Assembly: GCF_002960625.1 (NCBI RefSeq)
Contig: NZ_POJH01000028.1
Span: forward strand, 1-52,144
Length of the DNA stretch: 52,144 nt
DNA from: Streptococcus suis
GTDB taxonomy: Bacteria > Bacillota > Bacilli > Lactobacillales > Streptococcaceae
Reading direction: 5' to 3'
Shown in pieces: positions 35,653 to 44,417 of this stretch (within the stretch, counting starts at the first letter, position 1; the number at the start of each line of letters is the position of its first letter). The position numbers were made by a program, and so were the translations under genes. Below the pieces are notes generated by a model that saw only the letters and a program-made list of their open reading frames with translations, was not told where the DNA came from and searched no databases.

Positions 35653-36303
35653 TTATAGCATAAAATAGACAATGGCCATATATTGTAGTGCGGAAGCCAG
35701 TAGAATAAAGAGATGCCAAATCATGTGGAAGTAGGGCTTTTTCTTGGCGTAGAAGAGGGCTCCAATAGTATAAGATAATCCACCAGCCAGCATGAGAATG
35801 CCGAATACCATTCCAGTCTTTTGCAGAATGGCTGGCAAGATAAAGACCACCAACCAGCCCATAAAGAGATAGAGAAAGAGGCTAAATTTTTCATTGATTT
35901 TTTTGGCAAATATTTTGTATAGAATACCAAAAATAGTCAATCCCCACTGCAAACCAACAATCAGATAGCCCAGCCAGCCACCGACCAAGGAAAGGGCAAC
36001 AGGTGTGTAGCTCCCAGCGATGGCAATGTAAATCATGCTATGGTCGATAATCCTCAGGATGTACTTGTGAGTAGAAGCATAAGGCATGGAGTGGTAGATA
36101 GAAGAGGATAGGAACATGAGGAAAAGGCTGATGACAAAAATGGACATGCCGACCACCGCTGTCACATTATAATCTTGAAAAGAATGAATAGCAGTAATAG
36201 GTAGTAAAACCAGCATGAGTAGGGCCCCAACTGCATGTGTCACACTATTTGCGACTTCTTCACCAAAGGAAAGTTTTAGACTTAATTTCACACTAGGATT
36301 CAT
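35653..36303 (-). CDS. Hemolysin III family (PAQR-like) membrane protein
   Basis: 216 residues with seven hydrophobic segments and the family residues SSIYHSMPYASTHK, LRIIDHSMIYIAIAGSYTP and HMIWHLFILL, which supply the conserved Ser, Asp and His metal ligands of the PAQR/HlyIII superfamily. Despite the name, hemolysis is unproven for most members; a membrane hydrolase or lipid role is possible. It starts 11 bases before the end of the DUF1836 gene, so the two are coupled. Confidence 0.9.
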   Translation of the reverse strand: MNPSVKLSLKLSFGEEVANSVTHAVGALLMLVLLPITAIHSFQDYNVTAVVGMSIFVISLFLMFLSSSIYHSMPYASTHKYILRIIDHSMIYIAIAGSYTPVALSLVGGWLGYLIVGLQWGLTIFGILYKIFAKKINEKFSLFLYLFMGWLVVFILPAILQKTGMVFGILMLAGGLSYTIGALFYAKKKPYFHMIWHLFILLASALQYMAIVYFML

Positions 36304-36844
36304 GAAATTTCCTTTCTAATTCAACAGTGAGTTGACGGGTTTTGTAATATAGTTTAACAGACTGGCAGGCATAACGAATGATTTCAGGCGTTTCGTCGCT
36401 CTCCTCATTTCGCATGCAGTCAACAAAATGATTGTATAAGGTTTCTGAGTTGCTTGACTGGAGAAGAAGATGTAAGGTCTGACTGATTTCTTGAATGGAA
36501 AAGACATTTTTTAAGATGGTCAAGGCAATCAAGCGGGCCACTTGTTGTTTTTGGTATTTTTTCTTAACAGGTTTTTCGAGCTGCTTGTGCTTGACATAGT
36601 TGTTTATCATGGCAGCCGTTAATACTCTTCGAAAATCAACATTATCCGTTGTCAACTTGCCTTGATGAACCCCAGTTCTATCATCGGCTTCGTTTTCTAG
36701 GCTACTATTGATTTTCATTGAGTATAAACTATTCTGTTCAAGGCTTTCCTGAGAATTGACTACTTGATTAACATAGAGCAGAACTTGGTCTAAATAGAGG
36801 TCCAAATCAGGTAATTTATGCCAGTAGGGGAGGGAATGTTTCAT
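36293..36844 (-). CDS. DUF1836 family regulator carrying an in-frame BOX insertion
   Basis: 183 residues. The N-terminus MKHSLPYWHKLPDLDLYLDQ and the stretch LTAAMINNYVKH...PVKKKYQKQQVARLIALT match DUF1836 proteins, which resemble MerR-like DNA-binding regulators. Between them, residues about 40-75 are encoded by the BOX element at 36621-36726. Family members normally pass straight from the first helix to the LTAAMINNY segment. The frame stays open across the element. Whether the longer protein still works is unknown. The hemolysin III gene overlaps its end. Confidence 0.8.
   Translation of the reverse strand: MKHSLPYWHKLPDLDLYLDQVLLYVNQVVNSQESLEQNSLYSMKINSSLENEADDRTGVHQGKLTTDNVDFRRVLTAAMINNYVKHKQLEKPVKKKYQKQQVARLIALTILKNVFSIQEISQTLHLLLQSSNSETLYNHFVDCMRNEESDETPEIIRYACQSVKLYYKTRQLTVELERKFHES
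36621..36726. repeat. BOX-type element inside the DUF1836 gene
   Basis: Starts ATACTCTTCGAAAATC (36622-36637), identical to a boxA start, and ends GATTTTCATTGAGTAT (36710-36725), identical to a boxC end. About 104 bp between the ends. The middle is a short, diverged boxB-like part (CAGTTCTATC). Confidence 0.85.
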
Positions 36845-36916
36845 ATATTATCAACTTTCTCATATCTAGTAATAATAACTAGATTGTACGATATACAATA
36901 TTTAAAGTCAAGAAAA

Positions 36917-36946
36917 AACCTTCTGGATCCAAAATCACAGAAGGTT
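36917..36946 (-). terminator. Terminator of the CoA-disulfide reductase gene
   Basis: AACCTTCTG (36917-36925) pairs with CAGAAGGTT (36938-36946); the A run at 36911-36918 is the U run of the minus-strand transcript. Confidence 0.8.
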
Positions 36947-36952
36947 AGTTGC

Positions 36953-38605
36953 TTATGGTTGGATGATATTTTCAGGCAATGCCATCTTATATAGTGAATA
37001 GGCTCCGTCTAGGTTTTTAACGTCAAAACCCTTTTCTTTTAAGATACGTTCGGCAATATAGGAACGAAGTCCACTATGGCAGCTGACAATGTATTCTTTC
37101 GAAGCATCCAGTTCTCCAATTCGTTCACGGAGTTGGTCTAAAGGAATATGAATGAATTCCTTGAACTGCCCGTTTGCGACCTCGCCAGGATTGCGGACAT
37201 CTAATAAAACTTTACCAGTAGCTAACTCGTCGTCTAGTTGGTGCCACTGGATGTTTTGGCTAATCCCTTCTGCGATGTTCATAGTAGCGTAGCCAATCAT
37301 ATTGACTGGATCTTTGGCAGAGCCAAATGGCGGAGCGTAAGTCAATTCAAGCTCAGGCAAATCAAAAATCGTTAGTCCAGCCTTGATAGCAGTGGCAAGG
37401 ACATCAATTCGCTTATCAATACCTTTTTGACCAACGGCTTGCGCACCGAAAATTTTGCCGTCAGTCGGTGAGAAAATGAGTTTCAGCACAATATCAGTCG
37501 CACCAGGATAATAACCAGCATGGTCTTTTCCAGTAGTATGAATAACGGCATGCTCATATCCGAGTGATTGAACAGTACCTTCGCTTAAACCAGTTGAAGC
37601 GAAGGCTAGGTCAAAGACTTTAACGATAGCTGTTCCAATAGAACCTTTGTTTTTTCTATCAAGTCCAGCAATGACATCCGCTACCTGTCGTCCCTGACGA
37701 TTGGCAGGAGAAGCCAGAGAAATCAAGGCATCTTGACCTGTAATTTCTTGTTTAACAACAATAGCATCACCAACGGCATAAATATTCTTCTGACTAGTTT
37801 GGTAGTTTTGGTCCACGAGAATACCACCGCGGAGGCCCAGTGCAATTCCAGCATTTTTAGTCAGTTGACTATCAGGCGCAACGCCAACCGATAAAATGGT
37901 CACATCAGATGACAAGGTTTGTCCGTTAGACAATTCTAGAACCTGTCCTTTTTCATGAAAAGCAGTGACAGACTGCCCAGTGATAACATTGACACCCTTA
38001 CTTGTCAGCTCTGCTTCCACATATCGAGCCATCTCTAGGTCAAAAGTAGGCAAAACATGGGGAGCTTGTTCGATAAGCGTGACCTTCAAGCCTTTTAAAG
38101 CTAAGTTTTCAGCCATTTCCAGACCGATAAATCCTGCGCCAATTACCACAGCATGACCAGACTTGATCTGGTCTAGTTTAATCATAATCTTGTCCAAATC
38201 AGGTACATTCCGAAGAGTAAAGAGATTGTTTGCTTCTTCAATACCAGATAGATTTGGAATGACAGGCTTGGCGCCGGGTGATAAAATCAATTTGTCATAG
38301 TTTTCTGTGATTTGTCCACTTGGAGTATTCACTGTGACAGTCTGCTTGTCAGCATTGATACTAATGACTTCATGAAAGGGGCGGACATCTAGATTGAAGC
38401 GTTGTTTCAAACTTTCTGGCGTTTGAAGCAATAAACTGTCATGCTCTGCTATTTCTCCAGAAATGTAATAAGGTAAACCACAGTTGGCAAAGGAAACATA
38501 AGGTCCTTTCTCAAAAACGATGATTTCAGCATCTTCCATCAGACGACGGAGACGAGTAGCAGCAGACATACCGCCAGCGACACCACCTACAATAATTATT
38601 TTCAT
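36953..38605 (-). CDS. CoA-disulfide reductase/persulfide reductase with C-terminal rhodanese domain
   Basis: 550 residues: FAD-binding GGVAGGMSAATRLRR at the N-terminus, redox Cys42 in SFANCGLPYY, an NAD-binding GAGFIGLEMAE segment, a dimerisation domain, and a rhodanese domain (about 460-550) with Cys509 in VSCHSGLRS. The family reduces CoA disulfide, CoA persulfide or polysulfide with NAD(P)H. It overlaps the upstream rhodanese gene by 4 bases and lies under the CstR-type operator. It is the last gene of the unit. Confidence 0.92.
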   Translation of the reverse strand: MKIIIVGGVAGGMSAATRLRRLMEDAEIIVFEKGPYVSFANCGLPYYISGEIAEHDSLLLQTPESLKQRFNLDVRPFHEVISINADKQTVTVNTPSGQITENYDKLILSPGAKPVIPNLSGIEEANNLFTLRNVPDLDKIMIKLDQIKSGHAVVIGAGFIGLEMAENLALKGLKVTLIEQAPHVLPTFDLEMARYVEAELTSKGVNVITGQSVTAFHEKGQVLELSNGQTLSSDVTILSVGVAPDSQLTKNAGIALGLRGGILVDQNYQTSQKNIYAVGDAIVVKQEITGQDALISLASPANRQGRQVADVIAGLDRKNKGSIGTAIVKVFDLAFASTGLSEGTVQSLGYEHAVIHTTGKDHAGYYPGATDIVLKLIFSPTDGKIFGAQAVGQKGIDKRIDVLATAIKAGLTIFDLPELELTYAPPFGSAKDPVNMIGYATMNIAEGISQNIQWHQLDDELATGKVLLDVRNPGEVANGQFKEFIHIPLDQLRERIGELDASKEYIVSCHSGLRSYIAERILKEKGFDVKNLDGAYSLYKMALPENIIQP

Positions 38606-38925
38606 GCTATTCCTCCTGTCCAGGCATTCATACCGCCTTTAATGTTGATTGCTTGATAGCCTTGAGATTTTAGATATTCTGTCGCCCGTTGGCTACGCAT
38701 GCCAGATTGACAGATGATAAGATAGTTCTTGGTTTTGTCGCCTTTAAATTGGTCAAGTTGACTTAAGGGCTGGTTGATAGCCTGTGGAATATGACCACTA
38801 GCAAATTCTTCAATCTCACGGACATCAAGCAAAACAGTATTTGATGATTGTATTGCTTGTTCTACATCAGTTATCGGAAGACTGTCAGTATTTGAAAACA
38901 TTCCTGAAAATAATTGTTTAAACAT
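38602..38925 (-). CDS. Single-domain rhodanese sulfurtransferase
   Basis: 107 residues with the active-site loop IICQSGMRSQRA (Cys72), able to carry a persulfide. The start MFKQLFSGMF lies 5 bases after AAAGGAG; longer readings would begin within the operator. It probably passes sulfane sulfur to the CoA-disulfide reductase-rhodanese encoded next, with which it overlaps by 4 bases. Confidence 0.9.
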   Translation of the reverse strand: MFKQLFSGMFSNTDSLPITDVEQAIQSSNTVLLDVREIEEFASGHIPQAINQPLSQLDQFKGDKTKNYLIICQSGMRSQRATEYLKSQGYQAINIKGGMNAWTGGIA

Positions 38926-38937
38926 TGTCACTCCTTT

Positions 38938-38986
38938 ATACCCTGTAGGGTATCTAAAATATAACAAGGAATTCGAAAGATGTCAA
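38938..38986 (-). promoter_or_regulatory. Promoter and CstR/CsoR-type operator of the rhodanese operon
   Basis: Minus strand TTGACA (38981-38986), 17-bp spacer, TATATT (38958-38963). The palindrome ATACCCTGTAGGGTAT (38938-38953) lies over the predicted start site at about 38951. Confidence 0.8.
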
Positions 38987-38995
38987 GGTAAAAAA

Positions 38996-39033
38996 TTGAC
39001 ATTTTTCACTTCAAGCAGTACCATATAGGGTAT
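38996..39033 (+). promoter_or_regulatory. cstR promoter with a second operator overlapping the start codon
   Basis: TTGACA (38996-39001), 17-bp spacer, TACCAT (39019-39024). GTACCATATAGGGTAT (39018-39033) is a weaker copy of the operator and runs into the ATG at 39032. The predicted first base falls at 39031-39032. Confidence 0.6.
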
Positions 39034-39292
39034 GAATACTGATAAGAAAAAGATGATAAACCGTTTGAAACGGGCCGAAGGTCAACTCAGAGGCATTCAG
39101 AAAATGATTGAAGAAGATCAGGAATGTATTGATATCGTAACTCAGTTGAGTGCTGTTCGTTCCAGCATCAATAGTATGATGGGAATGGTCATTGCTCAGA
39201 AGGTCCAAGACTGTATTGCTCATCCGTCTGAAAACCCTGAAGAACAAGAAGCTCGTCTTGCTCAAGCCATCAATCTAATCATTAAAAAATAG
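39032..39292 (+). CDS. cstR: CstR/CsoR-family persulfide-sensing repressor
   Basis: 86 residues of the DUF156 family (MINRLKRAEGQLRGIQKMI). Cys32 and Cys61 match the Cys31/Cys60 pair of CstR. The histidine used by copper-sensing CsoR is not evident after the first Cys, so persulfide rather than copper sensing is likely. It sits between two copies of the ATACCC/GGGTAT operator and diverges from the rhodanese operon. The ATG lies at the predicted transcription start, with no ribosome binding site. The acetyltransferase gene follows after 10 bases. Confidence 0.87.
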   Translation: MNTDKKKMINRLKRAEGQLRGIQKMIEEDQECIDIVTQLSAVRSSINSMMGMVIAQKVQDCIAHPSENPEEQEARLAQAINLIIKK

Positions 39293-39302
39293 GAGTAGGG
39301 GT

Positions 39303-39860
39303 ATGTCGACAGAAAGAGAAAAAATGATTACAGGTCAGTTTTATCAGGCTGGTGATCCAGAATTGGTTCAGATGCGGATTTTAGCTCGTCAAAATATGAA
39401 ACGATTTAACGATGAACTTGATGGTAAGGTTCGTTCGGAGCAATTGAAGAGCTGGTTTGGAACTACAGGCCAACGCATCTATATGGAGCCAAATTTCTAC
39501 TGTGACTACGGAAGTAATATTCATGTCGGAGAGGATTTTTACGCAAATTTTAACTGTACCATGTTGGATGTTTGTCCCATTACCATTGGGAAAAATGCTA
39601 TGTTGGGACCCAATGTGCAATTGCTAACTCCTCTTCATCCACTGGATCCTGATGAACGGAATTCTGGCTTGGAATACGGGGCTCCAATTACCATTGGTGA
39701 TAATTTCTGGGCTGGCGGTGGCGCCATTATCTTACCAGGCGTGACCTTGGGCAACAATGTCGTTGTTGGTGCTGGTTCCGTTGTGACCAAGTCTTTTGGT
39801 GATAATGTCGTTTTAGCGGGCAATCCTGCGCGTGTTATCAAAGAAATACCTAAAAAATAA
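39303..39860 (+). CDS. maa: Maltose/galactoside O-acetyltransferase family protein
   Basis: 185 residues with left-handed beta-helix hexapeptide repeats (ITIGKNAMLGPNVQLLTP, ITIGDNFWAGGGAIILPG, VTLGNNVVVGAGSVV) and the catalytic His in LLTPLHPLD. It transfers acetyl from acetyl-CoA to a sugar hydroxyl; the true sugar is unknown. The GGAG site lies just after the cstR stop, so cotranscription with cstR is possible. Confidence 0.88.
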   Translation: MSTEREKMITGQFYQAGDPELVQMRILARQNMKRFNDELDGKVRSEQLKSWFGTTGQRIYMEPNFYCDYGSNIHVGEDFYANFNCTMLDVCPITIGKNAMLGPNVQLLTPLHPLDPDERNSGLEYGAPITIGDNFWAGGGAIILPGVTLGNNVVVGAGSVVTKSFGDNVVLAGNPARVIKEIPKK

Positions 39861-39886
39861 TTCTTCTTCGGGAGAATTTTTTCTTT
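39859..39886 (+). terminator. Terminator between maa and dprA
   Basis: AATTCTTC, TTCG tetraloop, GGAGAATT, T run. Position right after the maa stop separates dprA from constitutive transcription. Confidence 0.85.
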
Positions 39887-39890
39887 GCCT

Positions 39891-39898
39891 TGCGAATA
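39891..39898 (+). promoter_or_regulatory. SigX (ComX) box of dprA
   Basis: TGCGAATA matches the TACGAATA core at 7 of 8 bases and ends 20 bases before the dprA ATG, as at radC. dprA is a late competence gene in streptococci. Confidence 0.75.
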
Positions 39899-39918
39899 GA
39901 CTAGATGAGGTGAAGAAA

Positions 39919-40761
39919 ATGAATAATTTTGAATTGTATAAATGGAAAAAAGCAGGTTTGACAAATCTCAACATTAACAAGGTCTTAACCTATCAGGAAA
40001 CAGTTGGCAAAAAGTTATCCCTACGCAATATTGCAGTGGTATCCGAGTGTAAAAATCCCATTCTCTTCATGGAGAATTATAAGAATTTAGATGTCAAAGC
40101 CTGTCGGGAAGAATTTAACAAGTTTCCTTCTTTTTCGATTTTGGATGATGTCTATCCACTAGCATTGAAGCAAATTTACAATCCACCTGTACTTTTGTTT
40201 TATCAAGGGGATTTAGAATTGCTGGAAAAATCTAAGCTGGCAGTCGTTGGTACACGAAATGCCAGTAAAAATGGTATTCAGTCTGTCCAGAAAATTATCA
40301 AGGAATTAAACAATCGTTTTGTCATTGTTAGTGGTCTGGCTAGAGGGATTGATACAGCTGCCCACATTGCCAGCCTAAAAAATGGCGGACAGACAATTGC
40401 CGTTATTGGAACAGGTTTGGATAAGATTTATCCCAAAGAAAACAGGGAATTGCAGACCTACATCGGAAAACATCATTTAGTTTTGACTGAATATGAACCA
40501 GGTGCAGAACCTCTCAAATACCATTTTCCAGAACGCAATCGCATTATAGCTGGTTTGGTGGAAGGATTGGTAGTCTGTGAAGCTAAGATGCGGTCTGGTA
40601 GCCTGATTACCTGCGAACGTGCTTTAGAAGGAGGAAGAGAAGTCTATGCCATTCCTGGTTCCATTTTGGATGGGAAATCAGATGGTTGCCATCATTTGAT
40701 TCAAGAAGGCGCAAAGTGCATTACATCAGGCTTGGATATCCTTTCAGACTATCAATTATAA
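39919..40761 (+). CDS. dprA: DNA-processing protein DprA
   Basis: 280 residues with the extended Rossmann fold: AVVGTRNASKNG near 110-121, VSGLARGIDTAAH and FPERNRIIAGL. It binds incoming single strands and loads RecA during transformation. The start MNNFELYKWK follows GAGGTG; the frame is open further up, but that region carries the SigX box and terminator. A promoter for topA follows. Confidence 0.95.
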   Translation: MNNFELYKWKKAGLTNLNINKVLTYQETVGKKLSLRNIAVVSECKNPILFMENYKNLDVKACREEFNKFPSFSILDDVYPLALKQIYNPPVLLFYQGDLELLEKSKLAVVGTRNASKNGIQSVQKIIKELNNRFVIVSGLARGIDTAAHIASLKNGGQTIAVIGTGLDKIYPKENRELQTYIGKHHLVLTEYEPGAEPLKYHFPERNRIIAGLVEGLVVCEAKMRSGSLITCERALEGGREVYAIPGSILDGKSDGCHHLIQEGAKCITSGLDILSDYQL

Positions 40762-40791
40762 AATAAGTTCTCCTATAGGAAAATAAAAATC

Positions 40792-40820
40792 TTGACACTG
40801 ACTGAAAAATAGTATATTCT
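40792..40820 (+). promoter_or_regulatory. topA promoter
   Basis: TTGACA (40792-40797), 17-bp spacer, TATTCT (40815-40820). It lets topA be expressed outside competence. Confidence 0.65.
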
Positions 40821-40853
40821 TTGTGAGGTTAAACATATTTGTAAGGAAATAGA

Positions 40854-42947
40854 ATGGCTACAAAATCAGTTAGTAAGAAAAAAACAGTAAGTAAGAAAAA
40901 TCTTGTTATTGTAGAGTCGCCTGCAAAGGCAAAGACCATCGAGAAGTATCTTGGTAAAAATTATAAGGTTGTTGCCTCAGTCGGACACATTCGTGATTTG
41001 AAAAAATCCAGTATGTCTATTGACTTTGATAATGACTATGCGCCAGAGTATATCAATATCCGTGGTAAAGGTCCGCTTATCAATTCTTTGAAGAAAGAGG
41101 CGAAAAATGCCAAGCAAGTCTACCTGGCAAGTGACCCGGACCGTGAAGGAGAAGCGATTTCTTGGCATCTGGCTCATATTTTAGGATTAGATGAAAAGGA
41201 TAAAAACCGGGTTGTTTTCAATGAAATCACCAAGGATGCTGTAAAAAATGCCTTCAAGGAACCACGCGCTATCAATCATGACTTGGTTGATGCCCAGCAG
41301 GCTCGTCGTGTCTTAGACCGTATCGTTGGATATTCGATTTCACCCATTCTCTGGAAGAAAGTCAAAAAAGGCTTGTCAGCAGGGCGAGTACAATCCGTTG
41401 CCCTCAAGCTCATCATTGACCGTGAAAATGAAATCAACAATTTCAAACCAGAGGAATATTGGACAATTGATGCCACCTTTAAAAAGGGTACTAAGAAATT
41501 CCAAGCAAGTTTCTATGGACTAGATGGCAAAAAAGTTAAGGCTGAAAACAATGAGCAGGTCAAGGAAATTCTGGCTCGTTTAAATAGCGATGATTTCTTG
41601 GTAGAGCAGGTAGAGCGTAAGGAACGCAAGCGAAATGCACCGCTTCCTTATACAACCTCGACCATGCAGATGGATGCGGCCAATAAAATCAATTTCCGTA
41701 CCCGTAAAACTATGATGGTTGCCCAACAGCTCTATGAAGGGGTTAGTCTTGGTACAGGTGGTACACAAGGTTTGATTACCTATATGCGTACGGATTCGAC
41801 TCGTATCAGTCCAGTTGCTCAGGCTCAGGCAGCGGAGTTTATCACAGAACGTTTTGGAGAAAAGTATTCCAAACATGGTAGCAAGGTCAAGAATGCGACC
41901 GGTGCCCAAGATGCCCACGAAGCCATTCGACCGTCCAATGTTCAATTAACTCCGGAATCCATTGCCAAATATTTGGATAAGGATCAACTTCGTCTCTATA
42001 CTTTGATTTGGAATCGTTTTGTGGCTAGTCAGATGGCTGCAGCGGTCTTTGATACCATGAGTGTTCGTCTAGGTCAAAATGGAGTGATTTTCGCTGCCAA
42101 TGGTAGCCAAGTTAAATTCGATGGTTACATGGCTGTTTATAATGATTCGGATAAGAATAAGATGTTGCCAGATATGGAGCAAGGCGATACAGTTGTACGC
42201 ACCTCAACAAATCCTGAACAACATTTCACGCAGCCACCTGCTCGCTATTCTGAAGCTACTTTGATTAAGACCTTGGAAGAAAATGGTGTAGGGCGTCCGT
42301 CAACTTATGCCCCAACTATTGAAACCATTCAGAAACGTTATTATGTTAAACTTGCTGCTAAGCGTTTTGAACCGACTGAGCTTGGCGAGATTGTCAACAA
42401 ACTCATTGTCGAATTTTTCCCTGATATCGTCAATGTCAAGTTTACGGCTGAAATGGAGCAAAAACTAGATGATGTTGAGATCGGAAAAGAGCAGTGGCAG
42501 AAGGTCATCGATGGATTTTACCAACCATTTAAGGTAGAACTGTCTAAAGCAGAAGACCAGATGGAAAAAATCCAAATCAAAGATGAACCAGCTGGATTTG
42601 ATTGTGAAGTTTGTGGACACGAAATGGTTATTAAACTTGGTCGTTTTGGAAAATTCTACGCATGTAGCAATTTCCCTGATTGCCGCAACACCAAACAAAT
42701 TACCAAGGAAATCGGCGTGACTTGTCCAGTTTGTCAACAAGGCCAGGTCATTGAGCGCAAGAGCAAACGTAATAGACTTTTCTATGGTTGTGACCGTTAT
42801 CCAGAATGTGAATTTACTTCATGGGATAAGCCGGTTGGTCGTACCTGTCCCAAATGTGACCACTATCTCGTTGAGAAAAAAGTCCGTGGAGGTGGTAAAC
42901 AAGTTGTCTGTCCAAATGGTGACTATGAGGAAGATAAAATTAAATAA
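40854..42947 (+). CDS. topA: DNA topoisomerase I
   Basis: 697 residues: Toprim domain ([18 protein letters not shown] and [17 protein letters not shown]), catalytic Tyr in [14 protein letters not shown], and three C-terminal zinc-ribbon repeats with Cys pairs (CEVCGHE, CPVCQQG, CPKCDHY). It relaxes negative supercoils, opposing the gyrase encoded at 12268. A Lys-rich N-terminal tail is usual in streptococci. AAGGAA precedes the ATG. Confidence 0.97.
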   Translation: MATKSVSKKKTVSKKNLVIVESPAKAKTIEKYLGKNYKVVASVGHIRDLKKSSMSIDFDNDYAPEYINIRGKGPLINSLKKEAKNAKQVYLASDPDREGEAISWHLAHILGLDEKDKNRVVFNEITKDAVKNAFKEPRAINHDLVDAQQARRVLDRIVGYSISPILWKKVKKGLSAGRVQSVALKLIIDRENEINNFKPEEYWTIDATFKKGTKKFQASFYGLDGKKVKAENNEQVKEILARLNSDDFLVEQVERKERKRNAPLPYTTSTMQMDAANKINFRTRKTMMVAQQLYEGVSLGTGGTQGLITYMRTDSTRISPVAQAQAAEFITERFGEKYSKHGSKVKNATGAQDAHEAIRPSNVQLTPESIAKYLDKDQLRLYTLIWNRFVASQMAAAVFDTMSVRLGQNGVIFAANGSQVKFDGYMAVYNDSDKNKMLPDMEQGDTVVRTSTNPEQHFTQPPARYSEATLIKTLEENGVGRPSTYAPTIETIQKRYYVKLAAKRFEPTELGEIVNKLIVEFFPDIVNVKFTAEMEQKLDDVEIGKEQWQKVIDGFYQPFKVELSKAEDQMEKIQIKDEPAGFDCEVCGHEMVIKLGRFGKFYACSNFPDCRNTKQITKEIGVTCPVCQQGQVIERKSKRNRLFYGCDRYPECEFTSWDKPVGRTCPKCDHYLVEKKVRGGGKQVVCPNGDYEEDKIK

Positions 42948-42953
42948 GATAAG

Positions 42954-42986
42954 ACTGCTATTCTCAAGGGAATGGCAGTTGTTTTT
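42954..42986 (+). terminator. Terminator after topA
   Basis: ACTGCTATTC (42954-42963) pairs with GAATGGCAGT (42970-42979) with one G-T pair, then a T run. Confidence 0.85.
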
Positions 42987-43026
42987 AGCCTAGCAGGAAA
43001 AAAAGTAAAAAAATAATAAAAAAGTC

Positions 43027-43055
43027 TTGCATTATTGAAGATACTGTGTTATGAT
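43027..43055 (+). promoter_or_regulatory. rplJL promoter
   Basis: TTGCAT (43027-43032), 17-bp spacer, TATGAT (43050-43055), start about 43062. Confidence 0.75.
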
Positions 43056-43061
43056 AATTGA

Positions 43062-43200
43062 GGTTTGAAAAAACTGACCTAAGACAGTAGGGGAGCTGGA
43101 CTCATAAACATCCTACCGAGGCACAAAACGATTATTGAGATAAACGTATTTGTACTTTCGTGTCTAGGTTTAGGTACGATTTTTTTGTGCCTAGCCCAAA
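43062..43200 (+). promoter_or_regulatory. Ribosomal protein L10 leader
   Basis: The long leader before rplJ fits the Firmicute L10 leader, which L10(L12)4 binds to repress its own genes. GGCACAAAA (43120-43128) can pair perfectly with TTTTGTGCC (43183-43191), while the latter region can instead form TAGGTAC/GTGCCTA (43171-43193) with a U-rich loop. These exclude each other and suggest a switch. Confidence 0.75.
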
Positions 43201-43220
43201 ATAAAAACGGAGGTAAAAAA

Positions 43221-43715
43221 ATGAGTGAAGCTATTATCGCTAAAAAAGCGGAATTAGTAAATGCCGTTGCTGAGCAAATGAAAGCTGCAACATCTATCGT
43301 TGTTGTAGACGCTCGTGGTTTGACAGTAGAACAAGATACAGTTCTCCGTCGTAACTTGCGTGGTGCAGAAGTTGAGTACAAAGTTATCAAAAACTCAATC
43401 TTACGTCGTGCTGCTGAGCAAGCTGGTCTTGAAGGTCTTGCAGAATTGTTTGTAGGTCCATCTGCGGTTGCATTCTCAAACGATGCAGTTGCTCCAGCTA
43501 AAACAATTTACGATTTCGCGAAAACTGCTGATGCTCTTGAAATCAAAGGTGGTGCTGTAGAAGGTAAAGTTTCTTCTAAAGAAGAAATCGAAGCACTTGC
43601 TACATTGCCAAACCGCGAAGGCATGCTTTCTATGTTGCTTTCTGTACTTCAAGCACCAGTTCGCAACGTTGCATACGCTGTCAAAGCTGTTGCAGAAAAA
43701 GAAGACGCTGCTTAA
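43221..43715 (+). CDS. rplJ: 50S ribosomal protein L10
   Basis: 164 residues ([32 protein letters not shown]). L10 anchors the L7/L12 stalk on 23S rRNA. The start follows GGAGG by 7 bases; the upstream frame is leader. rplL follows after 66 bases containing two small hairpins. Confidence 0.97.
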   Translation: MSEAIIAKKAELVNAVAEQMKAATSIVVVDARGLTVEQDTVLRRNLRGAEVEYKVIKNSILRRAAEQAGLEGLAELFVGPSAVAFSNDAVAPAKTIYDFAKTADALEIKGGAVEGKVSSKEEIEALATLPNREGMLSMLLSVLQAPVRNVAYAVKAVAEKEDAA

Positions 43716-43781
43716 TGCGTCAGAGCGTAGCTGCTTAGTGCTACAAACTATTTAAAAAACCTAAATTGGAGGAATATCACA

Positions 43782-44147
43782 ATGGCATTGAACATTGAAA
43801 ACATTATTGCTGAAATTAAAGAAGCTACTATCCTTGAGCTTAACGACCTTGTTAAAGCTATCGAAGAAGAATTTGGTGTAACTGCAGCTGCTCCTGTAGC
43901 TGTTGCTGCAGCTGGTGCTGCTGCTGAAGAAGCTAAAGACTCATTTGACGTTGAATTGACATCTGCTGGCGACAAAAAAGTTGGCGTTATCAAAGTTGTA
44001 CGTGAAATCACAGGTCTTGGTCTTAAAGAAGCTAAAGAACTTGTTGACGGTGCACCAGCACTTGTTAAAGAAGGTGTTCCAACAGCTCAAGCTGAAGAAA
44101 TCAAAGCTAAATTGGAAGAAGCTGGTGCTTCAGTTACTCTTAAATAA
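43782..44147 (+). CDS. rplL: 50S ribosomal protein L7/L12
   Basis: 121 residues: N-terminal dimerisation helix ([16 protein letters not shown]), Ala-rich hinge (about 37-53) and the C-terminal factor-binding domain ([21 protein letters not shown]). It forms the flexible stalk that recruits translation factors. GGAGG precedes the ATG, and the codon use is strongly biased. Confidence 0.98.
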   Translation: MALNIENIIAEIKEATILELNDLVKAIEEEFGVTAAAPVAVAAAGAAAEEAKDSFDVELTSAGDKKVGVIKVVREITGLGLKEAKELVDGAPALVKEGVPTAQAEEIKAKLEEAGASVTLK

Positions 44148-44182
44148 TCGAGTAACTACTCAAGTAGCTTAAAAACATGATT

Positions 44183-44213
44183 AAACCGCTATTCTTCGGA
44201 GTGGCGGTTTTTC
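44183..44213 (+). terminator. Terminator after rplL
   Basis: 12-bp stem (44183-44194 with 44199-44210, wobble pairs included) closed by a TTCG tetraloop and followed by T-rich sequence. Confidence 0.92.
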
Positions 44214-44322
44214 TTCTTGTCTGAAAAGGGGCAAATTATCCCATTTAACCATAATACATCATACTATTTTCCAATCAATTTTAAGATGGATGGATTTTTT
44301 TAATATCTGTCAAGTTTTTTTC

Positions 44323-44379
44323 TTGACACCTGCTTAGAGTGTGTTATAATAGAACATGTGCTAAATAGCTCTGCTATTT
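44323..44379 (+). promoter_or_regulatory. rpsP promoter and 5' leader hairpin
   Basis: TTGACA (44323-44328), 16-bp spacer, TATAAT (44345-44350), start about 44357. A perfect 7-bp hairpin AAATAGC/GCTATTT (44363-44379) lies at the 5' end of the transcript. The preceding 44214-44322 shows nothing else recognisable. Confidence 0.75.
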
Positions 44380-44417
44380 CACCGAATAAAAAAATAAAGA
44401 AAAGAGAACATTTTAAA

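Noticed and set aside
43716..43781. Separate promoter or terminator between rplJ and rplL
   Set aside because: The two small hairpins there lack a T run and no -35/-10 pair is seen; the genes are best read as one operon.
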